Origin: an uncultured bacterium
GTDB taxonomy: Bacteria; Bacteroidota; Bacteroidia; Sphingobacteriales; Sphingobacteriaceae
Reading direction: 5' to 3'
Assembly (NCBI GenBank): GCA_903828245.1
Contig: CAIKLP010000037.1
Span: 1 to 64,000, forward strand
DNA: 64,000 bases
The stretch's first letter is position 1. Each line of letters opens with the position of its first letter. Below, one piece after another: positions 35,558 through 44,411 of the stretch. Below the pieces are notes generated by a model, which saw only the letters and a list, made by a program, of their open reading frames with translations, was not told the DNA's origin and searched no databases. The position numbers were made by a program, and so were the translations under genes.

Positions 35558-36525
35558 TGATCATCGTAACAGGTGCTGCAGGTTTTATCGGAAGTTGTTT
35601 AGTTCAAAAACTAAACGAAGAAGGCTATACCGATCTAATTTTAGTAGATGATTTTACAAAAGTTGAAAAGGAACCAAACTTAGTAAACAAAAAATATACA
35701 CAAAAAATTGATCGGGCTATTTTCTCTCATTGGCTCGACGAAAATCATCGATTAGTACAATTTATTTTTCATATTGGCGCAAGAACAGATACCACCGAAT
35801 TTGATAAAACCATTTTGTGGCAACTCAATACGGATTATACCAAAATGCTCTGGAACGCTTGTGTAAACTATGGCTTAGCCTTTGTGTATGCTTCTTCTGC
35901 GGCAACCTATGGCTTAGGTGAATTTGGTTATGACGATAACGAATCAACTATTCATCAATTAGTGCCGCTTAATCCTTATGGCGAATCAAAAAACGAATTT
36001 GATAAATGGGCATTAGCGCAAAATCAACAACCTTATTTTTGGGTAGGCCTTAAATTTTTTAATGTTTACGGACCAAACGAATACCATAAAGCAAGAATGG
36101 CTTCAGTCGTTTTTCATGCTTACCAACAAATAAAAAACACAGGCAGTTTAAACTTATTTAAATCTCATCATCCAGATTTTAAAGATGGTGAACAAATGAG
36201 AGATTTTGTATATGTGAAAGATGTGGTAAATGTGCTATATTTCTTTTTACATCACCGCAAAGATGCAGGTATTTATAATTTAGGATCTGGCAAAGCCAGA
36301 ACCTTTAAAGACCTTGCCGCTGCTACCTTTCAAGCCATGGATATAGCGCCACAAATTAATTTTATAGATACACCTGCAGATATTAGAGATAAATACCAAT
36401 ACTTTACAGAAGCAAAAATGCAGAAATTACAAGCGATTGGTTACGACATTCCCTTTCATAGTATAGAAGATGGCGTTCAAGATTATGTGAGTATTTATTT
36501 AAAATACGGCATTAAGGCCATTTAA
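35557..36525 (+). CDS. hldD: ADP-L-glycero-D-manno-heptose 6-epimerase
   Basis: HldD makes ADP-L-glycero-beta-D-manno-heptose for the lipopolysaccharide inner core. The 322-residue short-chain dehydrogenase has the NAD(P) loop GAAGFIGS at residues 6-13, the HIGARTDTTE motif, catalytic Tyr141-x-x-x-Lys145 in NPYGESKNEF, and FNVYGPNEYHK, which distinguishes HldD from other epimerases. The start overlaps the mqnD stop. It implies a heptose-containing LPS. No other hld genes are in the window. Confidence 0.92.
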   Translation: MIIVTGAAGFIGSCLVQKLNEEGYTDLILVDDFTKVEKEPNLVNKKYTQKIDRAIFSHWLDENHRLVQFIFHIGARTDTTEFDKTILWQLNTDYTKMLWNACVNYGLAFVYASSAATYGLGEFGYDDNESTIHQLVPLNPYGESKNEFDKWALAQNQQPYFWVGLKFFNVYGPNEYHKARMASVVFHAYQQIKNTGSLNLFKSHHPDFKDGEQMRDFVYVKDVVNVLYFFLHHRKDAGIYNLGSGKARTFKDLAAATFQAMDIAPQINFIDTPADIRDKYQYFTEAKMQKLQAIGYDIPFHSIEDGVQDYVSIYLKYGIKAI

Positions 36526-36650
36526 ACACTTTTTATTAAAAAAAAGTAATTAAATATTGATTTTTTAACAAAAATTTTATCGATATTGAATATTAATATA
36601 AATGAAGGATTATCATTTATACCAAATTTTAACAATTTATAAACGACACT

Positions 36651-39600
36651 ATGAACCAAAACTTAAAAACAAATAAATCAAGGCTCTTGCCAATGATTTT
36701 TATGGGTATATTTTTTATACTCTCTTCGCTACAAACAAGAGCACAAATTGCGATCGATTTTAATGGAGCATTTCCGCCTCCAGGCCCACCTTTAATTAGT
36801 AATCCAATTGGAACGGGTACATCTGATGCGCCAGGCTTAGTAAAATGGTATAGAGGCGATACCGTGGTCGTAACCGACTTCGGTAATACTGGTATTAACC
36901 CAGGTCGAGGTGGAACTGGATTTGCAGCATGTTTTAACACTTACGATATATTAAGTGGTGGTAAAGCTGATTTAATTATCAATGATGTAAACTTATCAAC
37001 AGGATATTCACCAGCTGCGGTTTTAAAATTTTGGATGATTAATGCTAGTGGTACTGACGTTATAAAAGTATACGCAAGAAACGGAACAGACCCTTGGGTA
37101 CAAATAGGTGCGGCATCATATGGTGTTTACACAGCATTTACAGAAGTAAGCATCAGTTTAAGTGCATTTACTGGTGGTGCTAATACAGCTGTAGATATTA
37201 GATTAGAAGGTACATCTGACTATGGTGCAGATAATATTGGTATTGATGATATCTCGATTGATCCACCTTCACCAATGACTTATGTTTCTTCAACAACCAC
37301 ACAAAAATTAAACGACAGAGAAATATTTAAACCGCTACCGAATCAAGAAATTATTCGAATGCAAATTAATACATCGGGTACTTTAAGTCCTGTTGTGCCA
37401 AATACCTTTCATTTAAGTACAAGTGGCACTAATGTTCTTGCAAATATTTCGAATGCAAAATTATGGTACACGGGTACAGTAAACACATTCAATTTTAAAA
37501 CAGCTACACCTGTTGGTAATGTGGTAGCTACACCGACTGCAAATTTCAACATCACAGGTATAACACAAGCATTAGCAGAGGGACAAAACTATTTCTTCTT
37601 AACGTATGATGTTGCTGCAAGTGCAACATTAAACGATACGGCAGATGCTAAATTTGATTCATTAAAAATAGGTACTACCAATTATGTGCCTACAGTAACT
37701 AACCCAGCAGGTAGAAGAATTATTAGAGCTGCAACAGCTTTTTATAAAAACGCTGGCCTAGGCACATCGGCAAATGGTAGAGCTCCATCTACAGGTATAA
37801 AATACAATAGATCTATAGCTATTTACCCTGCATCTGAATATCCAGATTTAAAAGCAGGTACCTCGATTAGTACTGCAGGATTTGAAATTGCAGCTTTAGG
37901 CGCGAGTCAAGCTGCAGTAACTGGTACTTTGAAAATGTACATGGTAAATACAACAGATGTGTCTTACTTAAAATCTGCTGTGTTTGGAACAGCAATTGTA
38001 GGCATGAAAAAAGTGTACGATGGCCCTGTAACTATAAACCCAGAAACAGGTTCGTTTGATATTCGTTTTGATTCAACTTTATTATATACTGGAGGAAATA
38101 TCTATTTCGCTTATGATTGGGAAATTACCAGTGCTATCAGTACTTCTGCAGTATACTACTGTAACAGTGCTACAGTAGGTGGTACAAGTGGTAATAGATC
38201 TGGTACTTCTGCTATTGCTGCACCTACAACTGCATTAGCTGCATCAGCATTTAGACCATCTGTAAAATTCGGTTCTACAGCTATAGCAAATGATGCTGCA
38301 GTCACTTCATTATTTACTTATACAGAAATGGCTAACCCAGCAGCAAACCAACATCAAGTAAGAGCGATAGTAAAAAATAATGGTTTCAATCCATTGACTA
38401 GTTACAATGTTAACTTAACAGTAGCGGGTGCCAATACTTATTCAAATACGAAACAAGTTACCTTATTATTTGGTGAATCGGCAACTGTTACATTTGATGC
38501 ATATAGCAATATCGCAAATGGTGTTAATACAGTAAAAGTAAAAGTAGCTGCAGATGGTAATACATCGAACGACTCTCTTCAAGCTTCACAAAATGTTACA
38601 GCAAAAAGATTTAGTTATGCAACAAATACTGCACCAACCGGAACATTAGGTTACAATACGGGTGCCGGTTTATTTTTAACTAAATACAAAGCAGTAGGTG
38701 CTTGGTTAGTGGATAGTGTGCGCATTTCAATTGCAAACAATGCGGCATCTGCTACTAAGAAAGTATTTGCAGTGGTTTTAAATTCTGAAGGTACTATTAT
38801 TGCAAAATCAGATACGGTAACTTTAGTTATAGGTGATTTAAATACTTTTAAAACTTTTGCAATTACAGCTCCTAGAACTGTTTCAAACGAAGACTTCTAT
38901 GTAGGATTATCTCAAGTTGCAAATGCAGTTGGCTATTTCCCATTAGGTACTCAAACAGAATCACCAGGCAGACCAGGTGCATATTATACCGCATCATCAA
39001 CAGGTGCAGGTATCGGCGAAGCAAGTATATATGGAAGATTCCCTATTGATGCATATGTAAGTGCAGCAGGTCCGGCGCCAACGGTAAGCTTAGGTGCTGA
39101 TAGAACAATTTGCGCTGGAGACTCTGTAACACTAGATGCAGGTAACCCAGGTATGACTTATTTGTGGAGTACGGGTGCAACTACTAAAACTATTGTAGCA
39201 AAAACTGCAGGTGATTATTCAGTTACTGTTCGTAACGCACAAGGCAACCCAACAAGAGATACAGTAAATGTTGCGGTAAACGCATTCGTTGCTGCAAGCG
39301 TTAATATTTCGCAATCACCATCAGGTATTGTTTGTGCAGGTTTACCAGTAACTTTCACTGCAACTCCAACGAATGGCGGTACTACTCCAACTTATGCATG
39401 GTTTAAAAACGGTACTGTTGTAGCTAATGCAACAGCTGCAACTTATACTTCATCATCATTAGCAAATAATGATGTTGTTTCAGCTATTATGACTTCTAGC
39501 TTATTATGTAAGACAGGAAGTCCGGATACTTCTAACTCCATTACTATGCAAGTATCTGCAGGTGCTGCAGCTGTTACTGTAACGGCGGCTCCTACTACAG

Positions 39601-41165
39601 CAGCTCCATATTGTGCTGGTTCATCAGTATCATTTACTGCTACAGCAAGTAATGGTGGTGCTGTTCCCAAATACAAGTGGTATGTAAATAATGTATTATC
39701 AGCAAATGATTCTACCGCTAATTTTACAGCATTAAATTTAAATAATAATGATACGGTGAAAGTTCAATTAACTTCTAACTCATTATGTATTTTAGGTAGC
39801 AATACTGCAACATTTAAATATGGTGTAACAATTTCACCAAACTTACCAGTGAGTGTAATTGTGACTGCAGATAAAGATTCTATTTGCGGTGGACAAACAA
39901 TCACATTTACGGCTACACCTACAAACGGTGGTGGAAGTCCAGCTTACAAATGGTACAGAAATGGTATATTATTATCGGGTCAAACAAATGCTACATTAGC
40001 AACATCGTTAATCGAAAATAAGGATACAATTACCTGTATGTTAACTTCGAGTCAAATTTGCCAATCAGGCGGACCAGCAATTTCGAATAGCTTTATCACT
40101 AAAGTAAAACCATTACCTAATTCAAACTTTACGAGTTTAAATAGTAATCGCACAGTGAGTTTCACAAGCACTTCTACTAATGCATTGTCATATGCTTGGT
40201 CATTTGGTGATGGTGGAACATCAACCTCTCCAAATCCATCACATACATATACTGCAGATGGTAACTTTATTGTTAGTTTAATCACAAATAATATTTGTGG
40301 TAGCGATACAATTAACAAAAACGTTTTAGTAAGTTCATTAGACATAACAGTTTCGGGTGTAACTGCACCTGTAAGTGCTTGTAATTTAACTGCTACAACA
40401 GTTGTTAGAATTCGTATAAGAAATAATAGAGCAGTAGAATTAACTAATGTGCCGGTTTCTTATCAAATTAATGGGGGTGCTATCGTTAACGAAATCGTTC
40501 CTTTAATTGCTGCCAATGGCTTAAAAATCCATTCTTTTACAACCACTGCAGACTTATCGACAGATGGTACATATAACATAAAAGGATGGGCTTCATTGCC
40601 AAATGATATAGATAATTCTAATGATACTTTTAAGGTAATCATATTCAATCAATCGGCACCAAATGCAATGTTTACTTCAAGTGTTACAGGAGGCGATTTA
40701 ACACTCACGAATACTTCGGGTGAAGGATTATCCGCAACTACTTATTCTTGGAGTTTTGGAGACGGGATTATTTCGAATGATAAAAATCCATCCCATACCT
40801 ACGCTGCAGCCGGATCTTATGTTGTTTCGTTAATTGCAACAAATACATGTGGATCAGATACTTTGAATCAAACTATTAATGTTACAGCAGTAGGTCTTAA
40901 TAACACCATAAATGCTAAAAACGTAATGGTTTATCCTAACCCTAATAATGGTCAATTCAAAATTGATTTCAAATTAAATTTAAAGGATAATGTAACCTTA
41001 AAAATAGTTAATCTAAGTGGCCAAATAGTATATCAAAACAATTTGGGTAGCACACTATCAGAAAACCTAAGCATTGACTTGAGCGAATTAGCTTCTGGAG
41101 TTTATACTTTAAGGGTAGAAGGTGTGAATACACAAATCACGAAGAAAATAAGTGTCATTAAGTAA
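36651..41165 (+). CDS. T9SS-secreted multidomain protein with PKD and Ig-like repeats (1504 residues)
   Basis: A signal peptide (LLPMIFMGIFFILSSLQTRAQ) ends near residue 32, and a T9SS type A sorting domain occupies about 1423-1504 (VYPNPNNGQFKIDF, GVYTLRVEGV). Between them are a MAM-like region (about 33-205) and a BNR-neuraminidase N-terminal-like domain (207-365). A CARDB-like stretch covers about 540-650 and an 'LGADRTICAGD..TLDAG' unit lies near 812. Three Ig-like repeats with Cys pairs span 884-1153. PKD domains lie at about 1157-1230 and 1338-1415 (SFGDG) with a CARDB-like segment between them. No catalytic site was recognised. It shares two domain types with the 4191-residue protein, so both are probably outer-surface proteins of related origin. 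A strong terminator follows. Confidence 0.88.
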   Translation: MNQNLKTNKSRLLPMIFMGIFFILSSLQTRAQIAIDFNGAFPPPGPPLISNPIGTGTSDAPGLVKWYRGDTVVVTDFGNTGINPGRGGTGFAACFNTYDILSGGKADLIINDVNLSTGYSPAAVLKFWMINASGTDVIKVYARNGTDPWVQIGAASYGVYTAFTEVSISLSAFTGGANTAVDIRLEGTSDYGADNIGIDDISIDPPSPMTYVSSTTTQKLNDREIFKPLPNQEIIRMQINTSGTLSPVVPNTFHLSTSGTNVLANISNAKLWYTGTVNTFNFKTATPVGNVVATPTANFNITGITQALAEGQNYFFLTYDVAASATLNDTADAKFDSLKIGTTNYVPTVTNPAGRRIIRAATAFYKNAGLGTSANGRAPSTGIKYNRSIAIYPASEYPDLKAGTSISTAGFEIAALGASQAAVTGTLKMYMVNTTDVSYLKSAVFGTAIVGMKKVYDGPVTINPETGSFDIRFDSTLLYTGGNIYFAYDWEITSAISTSAVYYCNSATVGGTSGNRSGTSAIAAPTTALAASAFRPSVKFGSTAIANDAAVTSLFTYTEMANPAANQHQVRAIVKNNGFNPLTSYNVNLTVAGANTYSNTKQVTLLFGESATVTFDAYSNIANGVNTVKVKVAADGNTSNDSLQASQNVTAKRFSYATNTAPTGTLGYNTGAGLFLTKYKAVGAWLVDSVRISIANNAASATKKVFAVVLNSEGTIIAKSDTVTLVIGDLNTFKTFAITAPRTVSNEDFYVGLSQVANAVGYFPLGTQTESPGRPGAYYTASSTGAGIGEASIYGRFPIDAYVSAAGPAPTVSLGADRTICAGDSVTLDAGNPGMTYLWSTGATTKTIVAKTAGDYSVTVRNAQGNPTRDTVNVAVNAFVAASVNISQSPSGIVCAGLPVTFTATPTNGGTTPTYAWFKNGTVVANATAATYTSSSLANNDVVSAIMTSSLLCKTGSPDTSNSITMQVSAGAAAVTVTAAPTTAAPYCAGSSVSFTATASNGGAVPKYKWYVNNVLSANDSTANFTALNLNNNDTVKVQLTSNSLCILGSNTATFKYGVTISPNLPVSVIVTADKDSICGGQTITFTATPTNGGGSPAYKWYRNGILLSGQTNATLATSLIENKDTITCMLTSSQICQSGGPAISNSFITKVKPLPNSNFTSLNSNRTVSFTSTSTNALSYAWSFGDGGTSTSPNPSHTYTADGNFIVSLITNNICGSDTINKNVLVSSLDITVSGVTAPVSACNLTATTVVRIRIRNNRAVELTNVPVSYQINGGAIVNEIVPLIAANGLKIHSFTTTADLSTDGTYNIKGWASLPNDIDNSNDTFKVIIFNQSAPNAMFTSSVTGGDLTLTNTSGEGLSATTYSWSFGDGIISNDKNPSHTYAAAGSYVVSLIATNTCGSDTLNQTINVTAVGLNNTINAKNVMVYPNPNNGQFKIDFKLNLKDNVTLKIVNLSGQIVYQNNLGSTLSENLSIDLSELASGVYTLRVEGVNTQITKKISVIK

Positions 41166-41180
41166 TTATTAAAGTAAAAT

Positions 41181-41216
41181 AAAAAAGCCCCTGAGATTTT
41201 TCTCAGGGGCTTTTTT
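41181..41216 (+). terminator. Terminator after the 1504-residue T9SS gene
   Basis: GCCCCTGAGA pairs with TCTCAGGGGC around a TTTT loop, extended by six A-T pairs and a T run. It begins 16 bases after the stop. Because it is flanked by A and T runs it could also end the convergent rng transcript (bidirectional terminator). Confidence 0.93.
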
Positions 41217-41228
41217 ATTTAATATTAT

Positions 41229-42782
41229 TTATAAGACAATCTCTTCTTCTTTACTATTATAAAAATGAAATTCTAAATAATGATGGCCGCTGAGGCCTTT
41301 TATTTTTATCCATTTTTTATATTTCATGAACCATTTAAATCGTTGAGAAATCAATCCCTTTTTTAAATAGGCTTCTATAAATGGATGAACTGTTAAAGAG
41401 ATTCCTCTTTCGTTCTGTTCGTTTAAAATAAAATTAAGATTACTTTCGATTTCGTCTAGTAAAACAATGCTTGCCCTAATTTCGCCACTACCATCACAAC
41501 TTGGGCACTTTTCTACCGTAACAATATTCATCTCTGGACGAACACGCTGACGCGTAACTTGTACTAAACCAAATTTGCTTGGAGGTAAAATAGTATGCTT
41601 GGCACGATCTTCATTCATCAAATCTTTTAAATGATCGAACAAGACTTTTTTATTGCTGGCTTTATGCATGTCGATAAAGTCAATCACAATAATGCCGCCC
41701 ATATCGCGCAGGCGTAATTGGCGAGCAATTTCTTTAGCCGCTTCCATATTTACTTGCAAAGCATTTTCTTCTTGATTCACTTCGGCCGTATTTCTATTGC
41801 CACTGTTAACATCAATTACATGCAATGCCTCGGTATGTTCAATAATTAAATAAGCGCCACCCGGAAGGTTGACGGTTTTACCAAATAAATTTTTTATTTG
41901 TCTATCGATTCCAAAATGATCAAACATAGGCTCTTTGCCACGGTAATGTTTGACGATTTTATCTTGTTCGGGTGCTATTTGATGGATATAGGTTTTTACT
42001 TCTTCAAAAATAGTGGCATCGTTGATGTGCACATTATTGAAAGAGGCATTGAGCATATCTCTTAAAACGGTCGAGGTTTTATCAATTTCTCCTAACATTC
42101 TTTTAGCAGGTTCTGTCGAAACAATTTTACTGCTAACTGTATTCCATCTTTCTACTAATTCTTTAAGGTCGTTGTGAAGTTCTGCTACCCCTTTATTCTC
42201 CGAAACGGTTCTGATAATTACGCCAAAGTTTTTAGGCTTCACGCTTTCGATGATTTTTTTCAATCGATTTCTTTCGCCTGCACTTTTGATTTTTTTAGAA
42301 ACAGAAATGACATCGCTAAAGGGTACTAAAACCACATAACGGCCAGCAAGCGAAATTTCCGCACTGAGTCTAGGACCCTTAGATGATATGGGTTCTTTGG
42401 CAATTTGAACAGGAATAAGCAGATTCTTACCTAGTATTTCGGTAATTTTTCCACTTTTATTAATATCAACTTCTAATGGAAAGTCGGAGATACTAATTTT
42501 TTCGTTTTTAGGAGCCGTTCGAACGCGTTTGGTATATTTTAATAACGTTTGTACTTGAGATCCTAAATCGAGGTAATGTAAGAACGCATCTTTTTCGTAT
42601 CCTACATCTACAAATGCAGCATTCAAACCTGGCATAATCTTTTTGATTCGCCCTAAATAAATATCACCAACAGAGAAACTGTTATTTGTTTTTTCTTGAT
42701 GAAGTTCAATTAGTTGTTTGTCCTGCAACAATGCCAATACTACTCCTTCGGGTGTAGCATTAATTACTAATTCTTTATTCAA
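41229..42782 (-). CDS. rng: Ribonuclease G (RNase E/G family)
   Basis: RNase G is a single-strand endoribonuclease that matures 16S rRNA 5' ends and decays some mRNAs. The 517-residue protein has an N-terminal S1-like region (FSVGDIYLGRIKKIMPGLNAAFVDVGYEKDAFLH, residues about 37-70). The catalytic region has IDVNSGNRN and GGIIVIDFIDM, with metal-binding aspartates, and a zinc-link motif CPSCDGSGE comes later. It lacks the RNase E scaffold tail, fitting RNase G. The start is TTG at 42780-42782: homologues begin MxKELxI as here and no ATG is nearby. Confidence 0.94.
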   Translation of the reverse strand: MNKELVINATPEGVVLALLQDKQLIELHQEKTNNSFSVGDIYLGRIKKIMPGLNAAFVDVGYEKDAFLHYLDLGSQVQTLLKYTKRVRTAPKNEKISISDFPLEVDINKSGKITEILGKNLLIPVQIAKEPISSKGPRLSAEISLAGRYVVLVPFSDVISVSKKIKSAGERNRLKKIIESVKPKNFGVIIRTVSENKGVAELHNDLKELVERWNTVSSKIVSTEPAKRMLGEIDKTSTVLRDMLNASFNNVHINDATIFEEVKTYIHQIAPEQDKIVKHYRGKEPMFDHFGIDRQIKNLFGKTVNLPGGAYLIIEHTEALHVIDVNSGNRNTAEVNQEENALQVNMEAAKEIARQLRLRDMGGIIVIDFIDMHKASNKKVLFDHLKDLMNEDRAKHTILPPSKFGLVQVTRQRVRPEMNIVTVEKCPSCDGSGEIRASIVLLDEIESNLNFILNEQNERGISLTVHPFIEAYLKKGLISQRFKWFMKYKKWIKIKGLSGHHYLEFHFYNSKEEEIVL

Positions 42783-42846
42783 TGTAAATTTCTTTAATCA
42801 CACACTGGTGTATTGAAATCAGCAAATAAAAAAATGGAGAAAACCT

Positions 42847-42890
42847 ATAAAAACAAGTCTTGCACGATAGCTATACGCATATCGTGCAAG
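42847..42890 (-). terminator. Probable terminator of the HU/TPR/basic-protein transcript
   Basis: CTTGCACGATA and TATCGTGCAAG form a perfect 11-base-pair stem with a ten-base loop at 42859-42890. Read on the minus strand it is followed by ACTTGTTTTTATAGG. It lies 35 bases after the stop of the 29-residue gene and before rng. The T run is interrupted, so strength is uncertain. Confidence 0.6.
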
Positions 42891-42925
42891 AAATTTTATA
42901 AGGTTAAGCTGTGCAGATTAGAAGA

Positions 42926-43015
42926 TTACTTCTTCTTATGTCTGTTTTTTCTTAAACGCTTTTTGCGTTTATGAGTAGCCATCTTATGTCTTTTTCTTTT
43001 CTTACCGCTTGGCAT
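42926..43015 (-). CDS. 29-residue very basic protein, AURKAIP1/COX24 (mS38-like) ribosomal family
   Basis: A short frame begins ATG at 43013-43015: MPSGKKRKRHK, then MATHKRKKRLRKNRHKKK to the stop. About two thirds of its 29 residues are Lys, Arg or His. Bacteroidota genomes carry this almost invariant tiny protein, annotated in databases as an AURKAIP1/COX24-domain protein (the mitochondrial mS38 family); the conserved KRRxRKxRHK-type core is visible. It most likely binds ribosomal RNA. It follows the TPR gene by about 25 bases and is followed by a hairpin terminator. It is easily missed by gene finders because of its size. Confidence 0.8.
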   Translation of the reverse strand: MPSGKKRKRHKMATHKRKKRLRKNRHKKK

Positions 43016-43040
43016 AATTCCCAGTGTTAAAGTGAAACAA

Positions 43041-43883
43041 TTATTTTTTTAAATTCTTTATATAATTATCAATGTTGACTAATATGTCTTTATCGATAAT
43101 GTAAGCTTTTGCTTTTTTCAAAGCAGCAATGGCTGCTTCATTATTTCCAGTTTGTTCGTATGCATCGGCCAGCATGCCATATATTTCTGCATTAGGTTTC
43201 AGTTTTGCAACTGTTTCGAAACGCTTAATTGCCTTGTCAAATTGACCCGACTTCATGGAGAACAAACCTAAGTTTAAATTCGCATTTAAATTCAAAGAAT
43301 CTACTTTTACTACCGCGAGTAATAATTGAATTCCTTGCATTGGATTTTGGCCTGCATCTACGATACAACTGCCTAAACCCGATTTAGCATCTAAATTACT
43401 CGGCTCTTTTTCTAGCGCAGATTGAAAGCAAGTGGTTGCTTTTTCAATCAATACCGGAATTTTACTAGAGTCCGAATTGTTTTTATATGCTTTTCGAAAT
43501 GCTTCTGCTGCTAAAATATATTCTTTAGCATCGTCTGCAGATCCGCTTAAGTAGTAAAATGCAGCAACCGTAAATTGGTTGTTATTTGCATATGCTTCTG
43601 CAAGCTCTTTTATTTTTAATTCTTTTTCGTTTCCAGATAAATCGCCAAGCTCATTTTCTAGTTGAAGAATCATTTTGTTTGTGTTGTCTGCTAAACTCTT
43701 TTTAGCAGCGGCTATTTCTGTATCCATGCTAATGCTAGCACTTTCGGTGCTTTTATTAGCGGCAGCACCTGCTCTCATTCCATTACCAGTACCTGGCGGT
43801 TTTAAATCAAGTGTTAATAAGACAGTCATAATAATAATGATTGCCAGTAGAATTAACCATTGCGTTTTTTTAATGGATTGCAT
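43041..43883 (-). CDS. Membrane-anchored TPR-repeat protein
   Basis: The 280-residue protein has one N-terminal transmembrane segment (about residues 9-27, WLILLAIIIIMTVLLTL) and then a soluble part. Tetratricopeptide repeats occur at about 100-280 (for example LGSCIVDAGQNPMQGIQLL, LGLFSMKSGQFDKAIKRFETVAKLKPNAE and LADAYEQTGNNEAAIAALKKA). TPRs mediate protein-protein contacts. The location is probably periplasmic by topology. It sits six bases downstream of an HU-type gene. The partner and role are unknown. Confidence 0.82.
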   Translation of the reverse strand: MQSIKKTQWLILLAIIIIMTVLLTLDLKPPGTGNGMRAGAAANKSTESASISMDTEIAAAKKSLADNTNKMILQLENELGDLSGNEKELKIKELAEAYANNNQFTVAAFYYLSGSADDAKEYILAAEAFRKAYKNNSDSSKIPVLIEKATTCFQSALEKEPSNLDAKSGLGSCIVDAGQNPMQGIQLLLAVVKVDSLNLNANLNLGLFSMKSGQFDKAIKRFETVAKLKPNAEIYGMLADAYEQTGNNEAAIAALKKAKAYIIDKDILVNIDNYIKNLKK

Positions 43884-43889
43884 GAAAAA

Positions 43890-44195
43890 TTATTTCGCTA
43901 ATGATGCTTTGCTTTTGGTAGAATTTTTTACTTTTTCTACGAAAGTTTTTGCTGGTTTAAAACTTGGCACATAGTGCTCAGGAATTATAATTGCGGTGTT
44001 TTTTGAAATGTTACGAGCCGTTTTCTTAGCTCTTTTTTTAACAATAAATGAACCAAAACCTCTTACATAAACATTCTCGCCTTCTTGTAAAGAGCCTTTG
44101 ATTACTTTGAAAAATGATTCTACCGTTTCTTGTACATCAACTTTTTCAATACCTGTTTTCGCTGCAATTTCAGCAATAATTTCAGCTTTTGTCAT
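43890..44195 (-). CDS. HU-family DNA-binding protein
   Basis: This 101-residue member of the HU/IHF family has the N-terminal helices TKAEIIAEIAAKTGIEKVDVQETVESFF, the core VRGFGSF and the DNA-binding arm KKRAKKTARNISKNTAIIIPEHYVPSFKPAKTF. HU bends and compacts DNA. The arm carries IPE in place of the common IPA. It is the first gene of a minus-strand run with the TPR and 29-residue genes, divergent from mutY. This HU-mutY arrangement recurs in Bacteroidota. Confidence 0.94.
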   Translation of the reverse strand: MTKAEIIAEIAAKTGIEKVDVQETVESFFKVIKGSLQEGENVYVRGFGSFIVKKRAKKTARNISKNTAIIIPEHYVPSFKPAKTFVEKVKNSTKSKASLAK

Positions 44196-44396
44196 CTTTT
44201 ATAATTTTTTAATGAATTTAACTTACGTTTTTTAAAGGGATGCAATTATAGCGCTTTTCATTGATATTCAGAAATAAAAAACAGAAAAAACCGCTTTTAT
44301 TTGTGAATTCTTTAAAATTAAATGATTGATACTGTTTTAGTTAAAAAAAGAACCGAATTCTTCGCTATTAAATTAGTCAAATGCTTGTCGAGATTG

Positions 44397-44404
44397 TATT
44401 TTTG
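44397..44404 (+). promoter_or_regulatory. -7 element just before mutY
   Basis: TATTTTTG matches TAnnTTTG exactly but ends only seven bases before the mutY ATG. If used, the transcript would start at or very near the AUG and be nearly leaderless. No convincing -33 element was seen. Confidence 0.35.
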
Positions 44405-44411
44405 AGCAATA

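Noticed and set aside
36526-36560. AT-only hairpin after hldD as a terminator
   Set aside because: Stem consists of A-T pairs only and is ambiguous; not a convincing intrinsic terminator.
42859-42890. Inverted repeat considered as a regulator or integrase site
   Set aside because: Position after a short gene with a T-rich tail on the minus strand makes a terminator simpler.
43024-43038. TGTTAAAGTGAAACA as a fourth parS-like site
   Set aside because: It is 15 bases, lacks the central CG/TG palindrome and only one half-site matches.
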